Below, in pieces: positions 1 through 9,040 of a stretch of DNA of 64,000 nt; position 1 is the first letter of the stretch, and each line of letters starts with the position of its first letter. Source of the stretch: Stenotrophomonas acidaminiphila (GTDB lineage: Bacteria; Pseudomonadota; Gammaproteobacteria; Xanthomonadales; Xanthomonadaceae); NCBI GenBank assembly GCA_002951995.1, contig CP019797.1, forward strand, positions 3,332,501-3,396,500. The letters are read 5' to 3'. A model generated the notes under the pieces. The model ran no database searches, was not told where the DNA came from, and saw only the letters and a list, made by a program, of their open reading frames with translations. Both the position numbers and the translations under genes were made by a program.

Positions 1-931
1 CGATGTCGTAGGCATCGCGGTGGATGTACTCGCCGGCGATTGGCAGGCGTTCGAAACCGGTGAGCAGCTGGCGCCGCAGCGCGGTGAGGCTGTCGGTGCG
101 GTTGCTGCCGATGTAGAAGACCTCGGCCGGCTCCTTCTCGAAGGTATCCAGGCGCACCGCGAACACCGCCAGCTTGCCGGCCGAGCCGGCTGCCTCGTGC
201 AGCCGTGCCGGGTCGGCGTTGAAGCGCGCCGGGGTGCCGGCATCCACCTGCCGCACCTGCGTGGCGTAATGCGGGTCGGAGGCCACGCGGCCGCCACCAC
301 TGCCGACGTCGGCCGGCGTGTAGTCGCCGGCCTGCAGGCGCGTCAGGATCTCCTCCGGGCTGTCGCCCAGCGCGATGCCAAGGTGGTTGACCAGGTGCAG
401 CCGGCCATCGGCATCGACCTGCGCGAACAGCGCCAGCTCGGTATAGGCCGGCCCGCGCCGCACCAGCGCGCCGCCGGAGTTGTTGCAGATGCCGCCCAGC
501 ACCGAGGCGCCGATGCACGAGGAGCCGATCACCGAGTGCGGCTCGCGCCCGAGCGGTGCCAGCACCTGTTCCAGCCGGTCGAGGGTAGCGCCCGGCAGGC
601 ACAGCACCTGGCGGCCGCCGTCCAGCAGCTGGATGCCGTGCAGGCGCAGCGTGCTGACCAGCACCACCGGGCGGCCATAGCCATCGCCATCGGGCGTGGA
701 GCCACCGGTGAGCCCGGTGTTGGCCGCCTGCAGGATGATCGCCGCGCCGCCCTGCACCGCCGCCTGCAGCACCTGCCACAGCTCAAGCAGCGTGCCCGGC
801 CGCACCACCGCCAGCACCGGGCCCTCGCCGAAGCGGTAGCCCCGGCGGAAGCGGCGCGTGGCCCGGTCGCCGGTCAGCACGTGGCGCTGGCCGACGACCG
901 CGCGCAGGCGCCCCAGCAGCGCCGCGCTCAC
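1..931 (-). CDS. dld: Respiratory D-lactate dehydrogenase (quinone), N-terminal ~310 residues
   Basis: FAD-dependent, membrane-associated D-lactate dehydrogenase that oxidises D-lactate to pyruvate and feeds electrons to quinone. The frame reads leftward off the window edge, so only about 310 residues of an expected ~570 are seen. The FAD-binding signature [12 protein letters not shown], the block [15 protein letters not shown] with ICNNSGG, and [12 protein letters not shown] and FNADPARL all match E. coli-type Dld closely. The start is a GTG whose last two bases overlap the lldD stop (GTGA), so the genes are translationally coupled. It is the last visible gene of lldR-lldD-dld; together the two enzymes oxidise both lactate isomers. 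The 3' end cannot be judged here. Confidence 0.95.
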   Translation of the reverse strand, partial: MSAALLGRLRAVVGQRHVLTGDRATRRFRRGYRFGEGPVLAVVRPGTLLELWQVLQAAVQGGAAIILQAANTGLTGGSTPDGDGYGRPVVLVSTLRLHGIQLLDGGRQVLCLPGATLDRLEQVLAPLGREPHSVIGSSCIGASVLGGICNNSGGALVRRGPAYTELALFAQVDADGRLHLVNHLGIALGDSPEEILTRLQAGDYTPADVGSGGGRVASDPHYATQVRQVDAGTPARFNADPARLHEAAGSAGKLAVFAVRLDTFEKEPAEVFYIGSNRTDSLTALRRQLLTGFERLPIAGEYIHRDAYDI

Positions 932-2067
932 GGCAGCCGCACCAGCGAATCACGGCCGATGTCGGCAATGCGGCGCGCACCGGTCAGGGTCATCGCCACC
1001 CGCATCTCGCTGGCGACCAGGTCCAGCAGGTGGGCGACGCCGGCCTGGCCGCGCGCCGCCAGCGCGTAGACGAAGGCGCGGCCCAGCAGCACGGCATCGG
1101 CGCCGAGGGCGAGCATGCGCACCACGTCCAGGCCGCTGCGGATGCCCGAATCGGCCAGGATCTTCAGCTCGCCCTGCACCGCATCGGCGATCGCCGGCAG
1201 CGCGCGTGCGGTGGACGGCACGCCGTCGAGCTGGCGCCCGCCGTGATTGGACACGACGATGCCATCGGCGCCGAACTTCACCGCGTCGCGCGCGTCGTCC
1301 GGGTCGAGGATGCCCTTGATCAGCATCGGCCCCTTCCAGAACGCACGGATCCACTCCAGGTCCTTCCACGAGATCGACGGGTCGAAGTTGCTGCCGAGCC
1401 AGCCGATGTAGTCCTCCAGCCCGGTCGGGTGGCCACGGTAGGCGGAGATGTTGCCCAGGTCGTGCGGCCGCCCGCGCAGGCCCACGTCGAAAGCCCAGCG
1501 CGGATGGGTCACGGCCTGCAGGTAGCGGCGCAGCGCCGCGTTGGGCCCGCTCATGCCCGAATGCGCATCGCGGTAGCGCGCGCCCGGCACCGGCATGTCC
1601 ACGGTGAACACCAGGGTGGTGACGCCCGCCGCCTGCGCCCGCTCCAGCGCGTTGCGCATGAAACCGCGGTCACGCAGCACGTACAGCTGGAACCACATCG
1701 GCCGCCGGAGCGCCGGCGCCACTTCCTCGATCGGGCAGACCGAAACGGTGGACAGGGTGAACGGGACGCCGCGGCTGTCGGCCGCGCGCGCGGCCTGCAC
1801 CTCGCCGCGACGCGCATACATGCCGGTCAGCCCGACCGGCGCCAGCGCCACCGGCATCGCCAGCTTTTCGCCGAACAGCTCGGTCTCCAGGCCCAGGTCG
1901 GCCATGTCGCGCAGCACGCGCTGGCGCAGGGCCACGTCGGCCAGGTCGGACACGTTGCGGCGCAGCGTGTGCTCGGCGTAGGCGCCGCCATCGATGTAGT
2001 GGAACAGGAACGGCGGCAGGCGGCGGCGTGCGGCCGCGCGGTAGTCGGTGGAAGCGGAGATGATCAT
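928..2067 (-). CDS. lldD: FMN-dependent L-lactate dehydrogenase (quinone)
   Basis: 379-residue member of the FMN alpha-hydroxy-acid dehydrogenase family; oxidises L-lactate to pyruvate at the inner membrane and reduces quinone. The active-site block [10 protein letters not shown] places the catalytic His at residue 275, the position known for E. coli LldD. The N-terminal FHYIDGGA, the [15 protein letters not shown] flavin region and the C-terminal [12 protein letters not shown] phosphate-binding segment are all present. The ATG overlaps the upstream lldR stop (ATGA) and the stop overlaps the dld GTG, so the three genes form one coupled unit. Length is normal and nothing is missing. Confidence 0.97.
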   Translation of the reverse strand: MIISASTDYRAAARRRLPPFLFHYIDGGAYAEHTLRRNVSDLADVALRQRVLRDMADLGLETELFGEKLAMPVALAPVGLTGMYARRGEVQAARAADSRGVPFTLSTVSVCPIEEVAPALRRPMWFQLYVLRDRGFMRNALERAQAAGVTTLVFTVDMPVPGARYRDAHSGMSGPNAALRRYLQAVTHPRWAFDVGLRGRPHDLGNISAYRGHPTGLEDYIGWLGSNFDPSISWKDLEWIRAFWKGPMLIKGILDPDDARDAVKFGADGIVVSNHGGRQLDGVPSTARALPAIADAVQGELKILADSGIRSGLDVVRMLALGADAVLLGRAFVYALAARGQAGVAHLLDLVASEMRVAMTLTGARRIADIGRDSLVRLP

Positions 2068-2849
2068 GGGTCGGCCGTGGCGGAAGGCAGGCGCGAGGCC
2101 CGCGCGCGCCGGGCCTCGTTCTCGTCGAGCGTGCGCAGCGTGGTGTGCACGAACTCCAGGTGGGACAGCGCGGCGGCGCGCGCACGCTGCGGGTCACCGG
2201 CCAGCACCGCGTCCATCATCCGGCGATGCTGCTCGGACAACGGCGCGAAGGTGCGCGGCGAGGTGTACAGCCGCTCGCGGCTCTGCGAGATGTTGGTCTG
2301 CAGCAGGTCGAACAGGCCGCGCATCACCTGCAGCAGCACCAGGTTGTGCGACGCCTCGGCGATGGACAGGTGGAAGTCGGCGTCGGCGCGGGCTTCGCCG
2401 GCGGGGTCGTCCCTGCCGTGCGCATCCAGCATCGCGGCGTAGGCGCCGGCGATGCGCGCGCGGTCCTCGGCGGTGGCGCGCAGCGCGGCATGCCAAGCCG
2501 CGGCGCCTTCCAGCGCATGGCGGATCTCCAGCACGTCGAAGCGGTACTCCGGGTCGCCCTGGAACAGCGGCAGGTACGGCGCCAGCGGCTCTTCGATGGC
2601 CTGCCGCGCGCGTGCCGCCGGTTCGGCCACGAAGGTGCCGCCGCCCACGCGCGCGACCAGCAGGCCCTGGCTGCCCAGGCGGGCGATGGCCTCGCGCAGC
2701 GCGGTGCGCGATACGCCCAGCTGCGCCGCCAGCAGGCGCTCGGCCGGCAGCCGGTCGCCGGGCCGCAGCCGCCGCTCGCGCACCAGCGCTTGCAGTTGTT
2801 CGGCGACCCTGTCCGACACCCGCTGTGGCGGGCGGCGCGGCACGTTCAC
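2064..2849 (-). CDS. lldR: GntR/FadR-family lactate-responsive repressor LldR
   Basis: 261-residue GntR-family regulator. An N-terminal winged helix (roughly residues 8-75, with [14 protein letters not shown] and [18 protein letters not shown]) is followed by an FCD ligand-binding domain ([32 protein letters not shown]). By family knowledge it represses lactate genes and is released by lactate. The GTG at 2849 is chosen because the protein then begins just before the helix-turn-helix; upstream codons in frame give a low-complexity extension. It heads the operon, and two operator-like palindromes lie 145-255 bp upstream (2994-3009 and 3090-3104). Confidence 0.92.
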   Translation of the reverse strand: MNVPRRPPQRVSDRVAEQLQALVRERRLRPGDRLPAERLLAAQLGVSRTALREAIARLGSQGLLVARVGGGTFVAEPAARARQAIEEPLAPYLPLFQGDPEYRFDVLEIRHALEGAAAWHAALRATAEDRARIAGAYAAMLDAHGRDDPAGEARADADFHLSIAEASHNLVLLQVMRGLFDLLQTNISQSRERLYTSPRTFAPLSEQHRRMMDAVLAGDPQRARAAALSHLEFVHTTLRTLDENEARRARASRLPSATADP

Positions 2850-2993
2850 CGGCGCCGCTCCCCGGGCCGCGCGCAGGCGGCCGGGCGCGGCACCCCGGCA
2901 CGGCGCGCCCGCCCATGGCGCTGTGACGAATGCTCCATGTCCACTCCGGTCGCACGCGGCCTGCGCTGTCTTGCCGGCCCCGCCACGGTCACG

Positions 2994-3009
2994 ATTGGTA
3001 TTACCAAAT
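2994..3009. promoter_or_regulatory. LldR-type operator, proximal copy
   Basis: ATTGGTATTACCAAAT contains the 13-bp palindrome TTGGTATTACCAA. This fits the TTGGT-N3-ACCAA half-site arrangement known for LldR/PdhR-type FadR regulators. It lies about 145 bp upstream of lldR. Confidence 0.85.
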
Positions 3010-3089
3010 GATCCATATCTGCCGGTTCCGGGCCGCACGGCAGGGACGGGCCCCGCGAAGAGCCCATTAAATCATGGCAGCGCCCATGT

Positions 3090-3104
3090 ATTGGACAGAC
3101 CAAT
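3090..3104. promoter_or_regulatory. LldR-type operator, distal copy
   Basis: ATTGGACAGACCAAT is a second 13-bp-core palindrome (TTGG-N5-CCAA) with the same outer arms. It is centred 96 bp (about nine helical turns) from the proximal copy. Two operators flanking the promoter are also described for E. coli lldPRD, where looping is proposed. I cannot place the -10/-35 boxes between them with confidence. Confidence 0.7.
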
Positions 3105-3131
3105 TCTGATGCAGAAACGCGTCGGCACCTG

Positions 3132-3761
3132 CTACAGCGGCCGCCAGGCCGGGCCGCTGCCCCGCCGCCAGTACACCGCCCGCGCCCTGCCATACACCGC
3201 GTCGGCATCCACCAGGCCGAAGAAGCGGCCATCGAGGCTGTTGCCGCGGTGATCGCCGAGCACCAGCAGCTTGCCGGCGGGGATGAGGATGCCGTCGATG
3301 TCGGGGCCTCCGCCGGCTGCCAGGTCCAGCGTCACCTGCCGCTCGCCGAAGCGCTCCTGGCGCGGCACGCGGCTCAGCCGCTGGCCGTTGATGCGCAGGT
3401 AGCCGTCGTGCAGTTCCACCCGGTCGCCCGCCACCGCCACCACGCGCTTGATTAGCCGCGTGCCATCGACCGGCGAGTCGAACACGGCGACGTCGCCGCG
3501 CCGCGGGTGGCCGGTATCGAGCAGGCGCAGTCCGGTGAACGGCAGGCGCAGCCCGTACGCGCGCATGTCCACCATGACCCGGTCACCGGGCTGCAGCGTG
3601 GGCTGCATCGAGCCGCTGGGCACCTGGTAGTGATTGGCCAGCGTGTCGCGCGCGGCGCACAGCAACAGCAGCATCAGCGCCAGCGGCGGCGCCTCCCTGC
3701 GCAGCCACTGCCACGGCCTCCGTGGCACGTGGCCGGGACGGGCGGACGAATCGACATGCAT
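3132..3761 (-). CDS. lepB: Signal peptidase I (S26A), short paralogue
   Basis: 209-residue type I signal peptidase that cleaves Sec/Tat signal peptides at the outer face of the inner membrane. One N-terminal membrane segment (about residues 25-42) is followed by box B PSGSMQPTLQ with nucleophile Ser51, box D TRLIKRVVAVAGD with general base Lys105, and box E GDHRGNSLDGR. The ATG at 3761 is favoured by a GGAGGG site 8 nt upstream; a longer frame to 3830 lacks one. It is shorter than E. coli LepB, so it is probably a secondary paralogue and not the essential copy beside lepA/rnc. It lies upstream of, and on the same strand as, the lld operon, but the operators in the gap argue for separate transcription. 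Confidence 0.9.
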   Translation of the reverse strand: MHVDSSARPGHVPRRPWQWLRREAPPLALMLLLLCAARDTLANHYQVPSGSMQPTLQPGDRVMVDMRAYGLRLPFTGLRLLDTGHPRRGDVAVFDSPVDGTRLIKRVVAVAGDRVELHDGYLRINGQRLSRVPRQERFGERQVTLDLAAGGGPDIDGILIPAGKLLVLGDHRGNSLDGRFFGLVDADAVYGRARAVYWRRGSGPAWRPL

Positions 3762-3926
3762 GGCGCGCTCCCTCCGGATACTGCCGCATGCGACCCCGGC
3801 GGCGACCGGCAAGTTCCCGAAGCTACGCATTGTTTACGCCGCCAGCGGCCTGGCTGCATGGCGGTTTTACGCGCCGGCGGCGCATCGTGGCGTCACCGCG
3901 CTTCCCGCGCCTGACATCCAGCCATC

Positions 3927-4424
3927 ATGCCTCGTCCCTGCCTGCACCCCACCCCCGCGCCGGCCCACAGGCCGCAGTCGGTCTTCCTGCTGCGCGGGCC
4001 CGACCTGCCCGGCAACGCGCCCCACATGCCCGCCCCGCTGCCCGCCGCGGTGCTGCAGTCGGTGGTCAGCCGTGCGCTCGACGCCGACACCACGCTGGCC
4101 CTGCGCGACTGCCGCTCCGAACAGGAACTCATCGAGGCCCTGTGCGTTGCCGACCACGACCCGGCCGACGTCGTGCTGCTGGCGCCCGGCGCCTGCGTCT
4201 CAAGCGAGCGGCTGCGGCGGCTGTTGCCGCGCCTGCGCAACGCCTATGTCGAAGTACATGACACCGCCGCCGATGCCAACCCAGCGCAGCTGCCGGAAAA
4301 CGCGGGCCACCGCCTTGCGGTCGCCCACGGGTGCGGCGCGCAGAGCTACGTGCTGGCGCTGGAGGTGGCATTGGAGCACCTGGCCTGCAACGACGCCGGT
4401 GAGCGGGTGCATGTCGGCACCTGA
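3927..4424 (+). CDS. Degenerate type II dehydroquinase (AroQ)-like protein, probably non-catalytic
   Basis: 165 residues with the layout of type II 3-dehydroquinate dehydratase, but the key residues have changed. The first strand and loop read SVFLLRGPDLPGNAP where active enzymes have GPNLNxLG followed by a catalytic Arg and Tyr. LLAPGA replaces the NPGA loop that carries the substrate-binding Asn. AYVEVHDTAADANPA keeps only the outline of the IEVHLSN segment, and CGAQSYVLALEVALEHL keeps the C-terminal G-x-x-Y-x-L-A-L helix. The lid Tyr and general-base region are not recognisable. The whole frame stays alignable, so this is drift, not a frameshift. The function of such a pseudo-enzyme is unknown. 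It overlaps the next small gene by 14 bp. Confidence 0.65.
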   Translation: MPRPCLHPTPAPAHRPQSVFLLRGPDLPGNAPHMPAPLPAAVLQSVVSRALDADTTLALRDCRSEQELIEALCVADHDPADVVLLAPGACVSSERLRRLLPRLRNAYVEVHDTAADANPAQLPENAGHRLAVAHGCGAQSYVLALEVALEHLACNDAGERVHVGT

Positions 4425-4632
4425 CGGCGGCACCCGCCACTACGCGGCCGGCTACGAGATCATCGCCGACGGTCACCCCCGCTGGTGGGGCCAGATCGGC
4501 GTCAGCGTCGGCGCCGGCGATCTGCCGGACGACGATCCGCAGGCGCTGCTGCAGCACATCTGCGGGTTGGCGGCGCACCGGCACGACGCGCTGCCGGCGC
4601 AGGTACGCCTGTTGCTGCTGGTGCGCCTGTGA
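4411..4632 (+). CDS. Small hypothetical protein overlapping the AroQ-like gene
   Basis: 73-residue frame starting at an ATG inside the end of the AroQ-like gene (14-bp overlap) and ending just before a strong bidirectional hairpin. The sequence (GYEIIADGHPRWWGQIGVSV, then a Leu-rich tail QVRLLLLVRL) contains Trp and Asn/Ile content unlike the Arg/Ala-rich translations of false frames nearby. No family recognised. The coupling suggests it is co-expressed with the AroQ-like protein. Confidence 0.5.
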   Translation: MSAPDGGTRHYAAGYEIIADGHPRWWGQIGVSVGAGDLPDDDPQALLQHICGLAAHRHDALPAQVRLLLLVRL

Positions 4633-4654
4633 GCGCGCCGCCGGCGGCACGGGC

Positions 4655-4684
4655 ACGAACGGCAGGGTCGCCCCTGCCGTTCGT
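4655..4684. terminator. Bidirectional hairpin terminator candidate
   Basis: Perfect 13-bp arms (ACGAACGGCAGGG and its complement) around a TCGC loop. It sits between the convergent + strand small gene and the - strand peptidase. There is no long T-run, so intrinsic termination would be weak. Confidence 0.6.
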
Positions 4685-4711
4685 CCAGCCGGCGGACGCC
4701 GGATCGAGCGC

Positions 4712-6868
4712 TTACTTCAGCCCGCGGTGCTTCAGCAGCGGCTCCACGCTCGGATCCTTGCCGCGGAACTCGCGGTAGGCGGTGGCCAGGTCGCGGGTAT
4801 TGCCGATGGACAGGATCCGGTCGCGGAACACCTGGCCGTTCTCGCGGGTCAGGCCGCCGTGCTCCTTGAACCACTCGAAAGCGTCATGGTCGATCATCTC
4901 CGCCCAAAAGTAGGCGTAGTAGCCGGCCGAATAACCGCCGCCCCAGATGTGGTCGAAGTAGCTGCTGCGGTAACGCGGCGGTACCTGCGGCAGGTCGACC
5001 CGGTACTGCTTCAGCGCAGCGGCCTCGAACGCATCCACGTCCTGCCGCGGGGCATCGGCGCCCTGCGTGTGCCAGGCCAGGTCGAGCAGCGCCGCGGCCA
5101 GGTACTCGGTGGTGGCGTAGCCCTGGTTGAAGGTCCTGGCCCTGGCGATCCGGTCCACCAGCGCCTGCGGCATGGGTTCCCCGCTCTGGTAGTGCTTGGC
5201 GTAGTTGGCGAACACCTTCGGGTCCGACGCCCAGTGCTCGTTGAACTGCGACGGGAACTCGACGAAATCGCGCGGCACCGCGGTACCGGCCACGCTCGGG
5301 TACTTCGTATTGGAGAACATGCCGTGCAGGGCGTGGCCGAACTCATGGAACATCGTGGTGACGTCGTCCCAGCTCAGCAGCGCCGGTTGCCCGGCGGCGG
5401 GCTTGGTGAAGTTGCACACGTTGTAGACCACCGGGCGGGTACCGGCCAGGCCGTCCTGCTCGACGAACACGTCCATCCACGCGCCACCGGACTTGCTGTC
5501 GCGCTTGTAGAAGTCGGCGTAGAACAGCGCCAGCGGCTGGCCGTTGGCATCGGTGACCTCGAACACGCGCACATCCGGGTGGTAGACCGGGATGTCCTTG
5601 CGTTCCTTGAAGGTCAGCCCATAGAGCTGGTTGGCGGCGAAGAACACGCCGTTCTGCAGCACGTTGTCGAGCTCGAAGTACGGCTTGATCTGCGCCTCGT
5701 CCAGGTCGTACTTCGCCTTACGTACCTGCTCGGCATAGAAATCCCAGTCCGAGGCCGCGGCCTTGAAGCCGCCGTTCTGGGCGTCAATGACCTTCTGGAT
5801 CTCGGCCAGTTCACCGCGCGCCTTGGCGGTGGCCGCCGGCACGGTGTCGGTCAGCAGTTTCAGCGCGTTGGCCGGGGTCTGCGCCATCTGGTCGCCGAGG
5901 TTGTAGGCGGCGTAGTTGGGGAAGCCCAGCAGTTTCGCCTTGGCCGCGCGCAGCTGCGCCAGGCGCTGGATGATCGCGCGGGTGTCGTTGCCGTCGCCCT
6001 GCTCGGTGCGGGTCTCCGACGCCTGCAGCACCCGTGCGCGCAGGTCGCGGTCGCGCAGCGAGGCCAGCACCGGCTGCTGGGTGGTGTTCTGCAGCGCCAG
6101 CACCCACTTGCCGTCGAGCTTGCGGCTCTTGGCCGCCTCCCCGGCGGCGGCGATGTCGCCGTCGGACAGGCCGGCCAGTTTCGCCTTGTCCTCGACCACC
6201 ACCGCGCCGGCGGCGGTGGCCGCGACCAGCTTGTTGTGGAAGTCGTTGGCGAGCGTGGCTTCCTCGGCGTTGTACTGCTTGAGCGTTTCCTTGTCGGCGT
6301 CGTTGAGCTGGGCGCCGGCCTTGACGAAGCCCTTGTAGGTTTCCTCGACCACGCGCAGCTGCTCCGGATCCAGCCCGGCGCCGGCGCGCGCGTCATAGAC
6401 CGCCTTCACCCGCGCGAACAGCCTGGGGTCCAGGTGGATGGCGTCGCTGTGCGCGGCCAGCTTCGGGATCACCTGTTCCTGGATCTTCTGCCGTTCCGGA
6501 TTGGTGTCGGCCTGCACCACGCCGAAGAACACGCGGCTGGTGCGGTCGAGGATGGCGCCGGACTTCTCCAGCGGCAGCAAAGTGTTGTCGAACGTGGCCG
6601 GCTCGGCGTTGGCGGTGATCCGGGCGATCTCGGCCAGCTGCTGGCGCATGCCTTCCTCGAACGCCGGCAGGTAGTCGCTGTCCTTGATGCGGTCGAACGC
6701 CGGCGCCTGGAACGGCAGCGTGCTGGCGCTCATGAACGGGTTGGTCGACGCGGCGGCGGGATGCGCGGTGGTAGCGGTTTCGGCGGTCACGGGGGCAGTG
6801 GACTCCTTGCCGGAACAGGCCGCCAGCGCGAGGCTGATGGCGGCGGCCAGAGTGAGGGTACGCGACAT
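4712..6868 (-). CDS. M3-family peptidyl-dipeptidase, lipoprotein form (Dcp-like)
   Basis: 718-residue zinc metallopeptidase of family M3 (thimet oligopeptidase/Dcp type), which cleaves short peptides. The zinc site HEFGHALH is at about residues 508-515, with the downstream NEHWASDP and DHIWGGGYSAGYYAYFWAEM blocks typical of the family. The chosen ATG (6868) gives a lipoprotein signal peptide with lipobox LALAAC (Cys18), so the enzyme is predicted to be anchored in the periplasm or outer membrane. The usual E. coli Dcp is not lipidated. A GGAGC site precedes the ATG. The gene is alone on its strand; the next gene upstream, phrB, ends about 110 bp away. Confidence 0.93.
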   Translation of the reverse strand: MSRTLTLAAAISLALAACSGKESTAPVTAETATTAHPAAASTNPFMSASTLPFQAPAFDRIKDSDYLPAFEEGMRQQLAEIARITANAEPATFDNTLLPLEKSGAILDRTSRVFFGVVQADTNPERQKIQEQVIPKLAAHSDAIHLDPRLFARVKAVYDARAGAGLDPEQLRVVEETYKGFVKAGAQLNDADKETLKQYNAEEATLANDFHNKLVAATAAGAVVVEDKAKLAGLSDGDIAAAGEAAKSRKLDGKWVLALQNTTQQPVLASLRDRDLRARVLQASETRTEQGDGNDTRAIIQRLAQLRAAKAKLLGFPNYAAYNLGDQMAQTPANALKLLTDTVPAATAKARGELAEIQKVIDAQNGGFKAAASDWDFYAEQVRKAKYDLDEAQIKPYFELDNVLQNGVFFAANQLYGLTFKERKDIPVYHPDVRVFEVTDANGQPLALFYADFYKRDSKSGGAWMDVFVEQDGLAGTRPVVYNVCNFTKPAAGQPALLSWDDVTTMFHEFGHALHGMFSNTKYPSVAGTAVPRDFVEFPSQFNEHWASDPKVFANYAKHYQSGEPMPQALVDRIARARTFNQGYATTEYLAAALLDLAWHTQGADAPRQDVDAFEAAALKQYRVDLPQVPPRYRSSYFDHIWGGGYSAGYYAYFWAEMIDHDAFEWFKEHGGLTRENGQVFRDRILSIGNTRDLATAYREFRGKDPSVEPLLKHRGLK

Positions 6869-6979
6869 GTGATGTGCTCCTGCGGAACGGGGATGCGTGC
6901 GATCACGCACCCTACTCCGTCGGCCGCGCGCTGGCATGTGCCGGTGGTGGCGCCTGGGTGTGCCGCCGCTGCCGGCTGC

Positions 6980-8416
6980 TCAGCCCGTCCGCCCGCCGCG
7001 CAGCGCGGCGAAGGCGGCCAGTGCATCGGCGCGGCCCGCGGCCAGGTCCACCTGCGGCCGCGCCGGGTAGCCCGGCGCCAGCCGGCGGGCCAGCTCCGGG
7101 TGCTCCCAGGGCGCGAACCGCGCCGGCAGCGGCAGCCGCGCCAGTTCCGGCACCCAGCGCGCGACATAGGCGCCCTCCGGGTCGAACCGGCGCGCCTGGC
7201 TGACCGGGTTGAACACGCGGAAATACGGTGCGGCGTCGGCGCCGGTGCCGGCGGTCCACTGCCAGCCCTGGGTGTTGTTGGCCAGGTTGGCATCCAGCAG
7301 CGTGTCCCAGAACCAGCGCGCGCCGTGCAGCCAGTGCTGGCGCAGGTGCTTGGTCAGCCAGCTGGCCACCACCATGCGCACGCGGTTGTGCATCCAGCCG
7401 GTATGCCACAGCTCGCGCATCCCGGCATCGACGATCGGCACCCCGGTGCGCCCGCGCCGCCACGCCTCCAGCCGCGGCTCGTCGGCCGCCGCCCACGGGA
7501 AATCGTCGAAGCGCGGGTCGAGGTTGTGCTCCGGCACCCGCGGGTAGTGGTGCAGCACGTGGTGGGCGAACTCGCGCCAGCCCAGCTCGGCGAGGAAGCG
7601 GTCGCGGTCCGGTTCGGCGATGGCATCGCCGGCATCCAGCACCGCCGCGGCGATCCGGCGTACCGACAGCTCGCCATGGTGCAGGTGCGGCGAGAGCCGC
7701 GAGGTACCGGCCTCGGCGGCGAAATCACGGCGCTGCGCGTAGCCGTGCACGGCACCGTCGAGGAACGCCTGCATGGCCGCGCGGGCACCGGCCTCGCCGG
7801 GGGTGAAGTGCTCCCAGAAGCCCGTATCCCAGCCCGGCACCGGCGCCGGCAGCAGGTCGTCCAGGCGCTCGCCGGGGGGCAGGCCGGGGACGTCCGCCGA
7901 CGGCAGCCGTGCCGGCGCATCCCAGGTCGACAGCGGCCGCCACTGCGCGCGCGCCGATTTCCAGAACGGGGTGAACACCCGGTACGGGTCGCCCTGGCGG
8001 GTGGCCAGCTCCCACGGCTCGAACAGCAGCGCGCCGTTGAAGCTCTCCGCGTGCAGGCCGGCCTGGCGCAGGCTGCGCTTGATGTGCGCGTCGCGCTGCT
8101 CGATGGCCGGCTCGTAGCGGCGCGTCCACAGCACCGCCTCGGCACCGGTGCGCGCGGCCAGCGCCTGCAGGGTGGCGAGCGTCGGCCCGCGCGCCAGCAG
8201 CAGCCGCGAACCGCGCCGCTGCAGTTCTTCGGCGAGCGCCGCCAGGGCGCGCCGGCGCCACGCGCGCGACGCCGCGCCGGGCGCCCAGTCGCCTTCCTCT
8301 TGCGGGGCGTGGATGTAGACCGGCAGCGGCCGCAGGCCGCGGTCCAGCGCCGCACGCAGCGCCGGGTGGTCATCCAGGCGCAGGTCGTCGCGCAGCCAGA
8401 TCAGTGCGATGCCCAT
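6980..8416 (-). CDS. phrB: Deoxyribodipyrimidine photolyase (class I CPD photolyase)
   Basis: 478-residue FAD-dependent DNA repair enzyme that splits cyclobutane pyrimidine dimers with blue light. It opens with the Rossmann-like antenna domain (MGIALIWLRDDLRLDDHPAL). The FAD-binding helical domain includes TSRLSPHLHHGELS, ELGWREFAHHVLHHYP and MHNRVRMVVASWLTKHL, and the diagnostic WFWDTLLDANLANNTQGWQW follows. Length matches the family. It begins 3 bp after the stop of the acyltransferase gene, suggesting co-transcription with arfB and the acyltransferase. Confidence 0.96.
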   Translation of the reverse strand: MGIALIWLRDDLRLDDHPALRAALDRGLRPLPVYIHAPQEEGDWAPGAASRAWRRRALAALAEELQRRGSRLLLARGPTLATLQALAARTGAEAVLWTRRYEPAIEQRDAHIKRSLRQAGLHAESFNGALLFEPWELATRQGDPYRVFTPFWKSARAQWRPLSTWDAPARLPSADVPGLPPGERLDDLLPAPVPGWDTGFWEHFTPGEAGARAAMQAFLDGAVHGYAQRRDFAAEAGTSRLSPHLHHGELSVRRIAAAVLDAGDAIAEPDRDRFLAELGWREFAHHVLHHYPRVPEHNLDPRFDDFPWAAADEPRLEAWRRGRTGVPIVDAGMRELWHTGWMHNRVRMVVASWLTKHLRQHWLHGARWFWDTLLDANLANNTQGWQWTAGTGADAAPYFRVFNPVSQARRFDPEGAYVARWVPELARLPLPARFAPWEHPELARRLAPGYPARPQVDLAAGRADALAAFAALRGGRTG

Positions 8417-8419
8417 GGC

Positions 8420-9037
8420 CTACACCGTGCCGCGGTTGCGGCCGATCCACGGCCGGTACCAGTGGCGCACCGCCACCATGTCCGCGTTGTCGTCGCCGCT
8501 GGTATGGAACGGCGGGCCGAAGCCGATGACCTTGTCCGGGTAGTGGAAGTACGCCGGCACGATCGGCACCTGCGCCATGCGCGCGATGCGGATGAAGCCG
8601 CTCTTCCATTCCTTCACCGGCTTGCGCGTGCCTTCCGGCGCCAGCGCGAACCAGATGCGTTCGCTGCCCTGGATCATCGCCACCGCCTGCCCCACCGTGC
8701 CCTGCGGCGAACTGCGGTCCAGCGGCACCACGCCCAGCCGCCGCAGCACCGTGCCCAGCGGCCACCAGAACAGTTTGTCCTTGCCGAGGATGCGCGCCTC
8801 GATGCCCAGCGCCATCTTCGCCGCCAGGCCCCACAGGCCGTCCCAGTTGGACGAATGCGGCGCGGCGATGACCACGGCCTTGCGCAGGTCGGGGATCGGC
8901 CCGACCACGCGCCAGCCGCCCAGGCGCAGGACCGTGCGCCCGAGCCAGCGCACGAAGCCGCTGCCGCCCACGTGCGGCACGTTCGCGGGAACGGGCGGAA
9001 CCACCGGCCCCCGGGCCGGCGAGGAAGGGTTGTCCAA
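8420..9037 (-). CDS. 1-acyl-glycerol-3-phosphate acyltransferase family protein
   Basis: 205-residue PlsC-superfamily acyltransferase. The HX4D catalytic box is seen as HSSNWD and the acceptor/phosphate box as APEGTR; KLFWWPLGTVLRRLGVVPLDR lies between them. These proteins move acyl chains onto lysophospholipids or related acceptors at the inner membrane. It is shorter than PlsC and resembles the small stand-alone acyltransferases of xanthomonads, so the real substrate is uncertain. The start is a TTG 3 bp after the arfB stop with a GGGAG site overlapping that stop; it would be translated together with arfB. Confidence 0.85.
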   Translation of the reverse strand: MDNPSSPARGPVVPPVPANVPHVGGSGFVRWLGRTVLRLGGWRVVGPIPDLRKAVVIAAPHSSNWDGLWGLAAKMALGIEARILGKDKLFWWPLGTVLRRLGVVPLDRSSPQGTVGQAVAMIQGSERIWFALAPEGTRKPVKEWKSGFIRIARMAQVPIVPAYFHYPDKVIGFGPPFHTSGDDNADMVAVRHWYRPWIGRNRGTV

Positions 9038-9040
9038 GCG

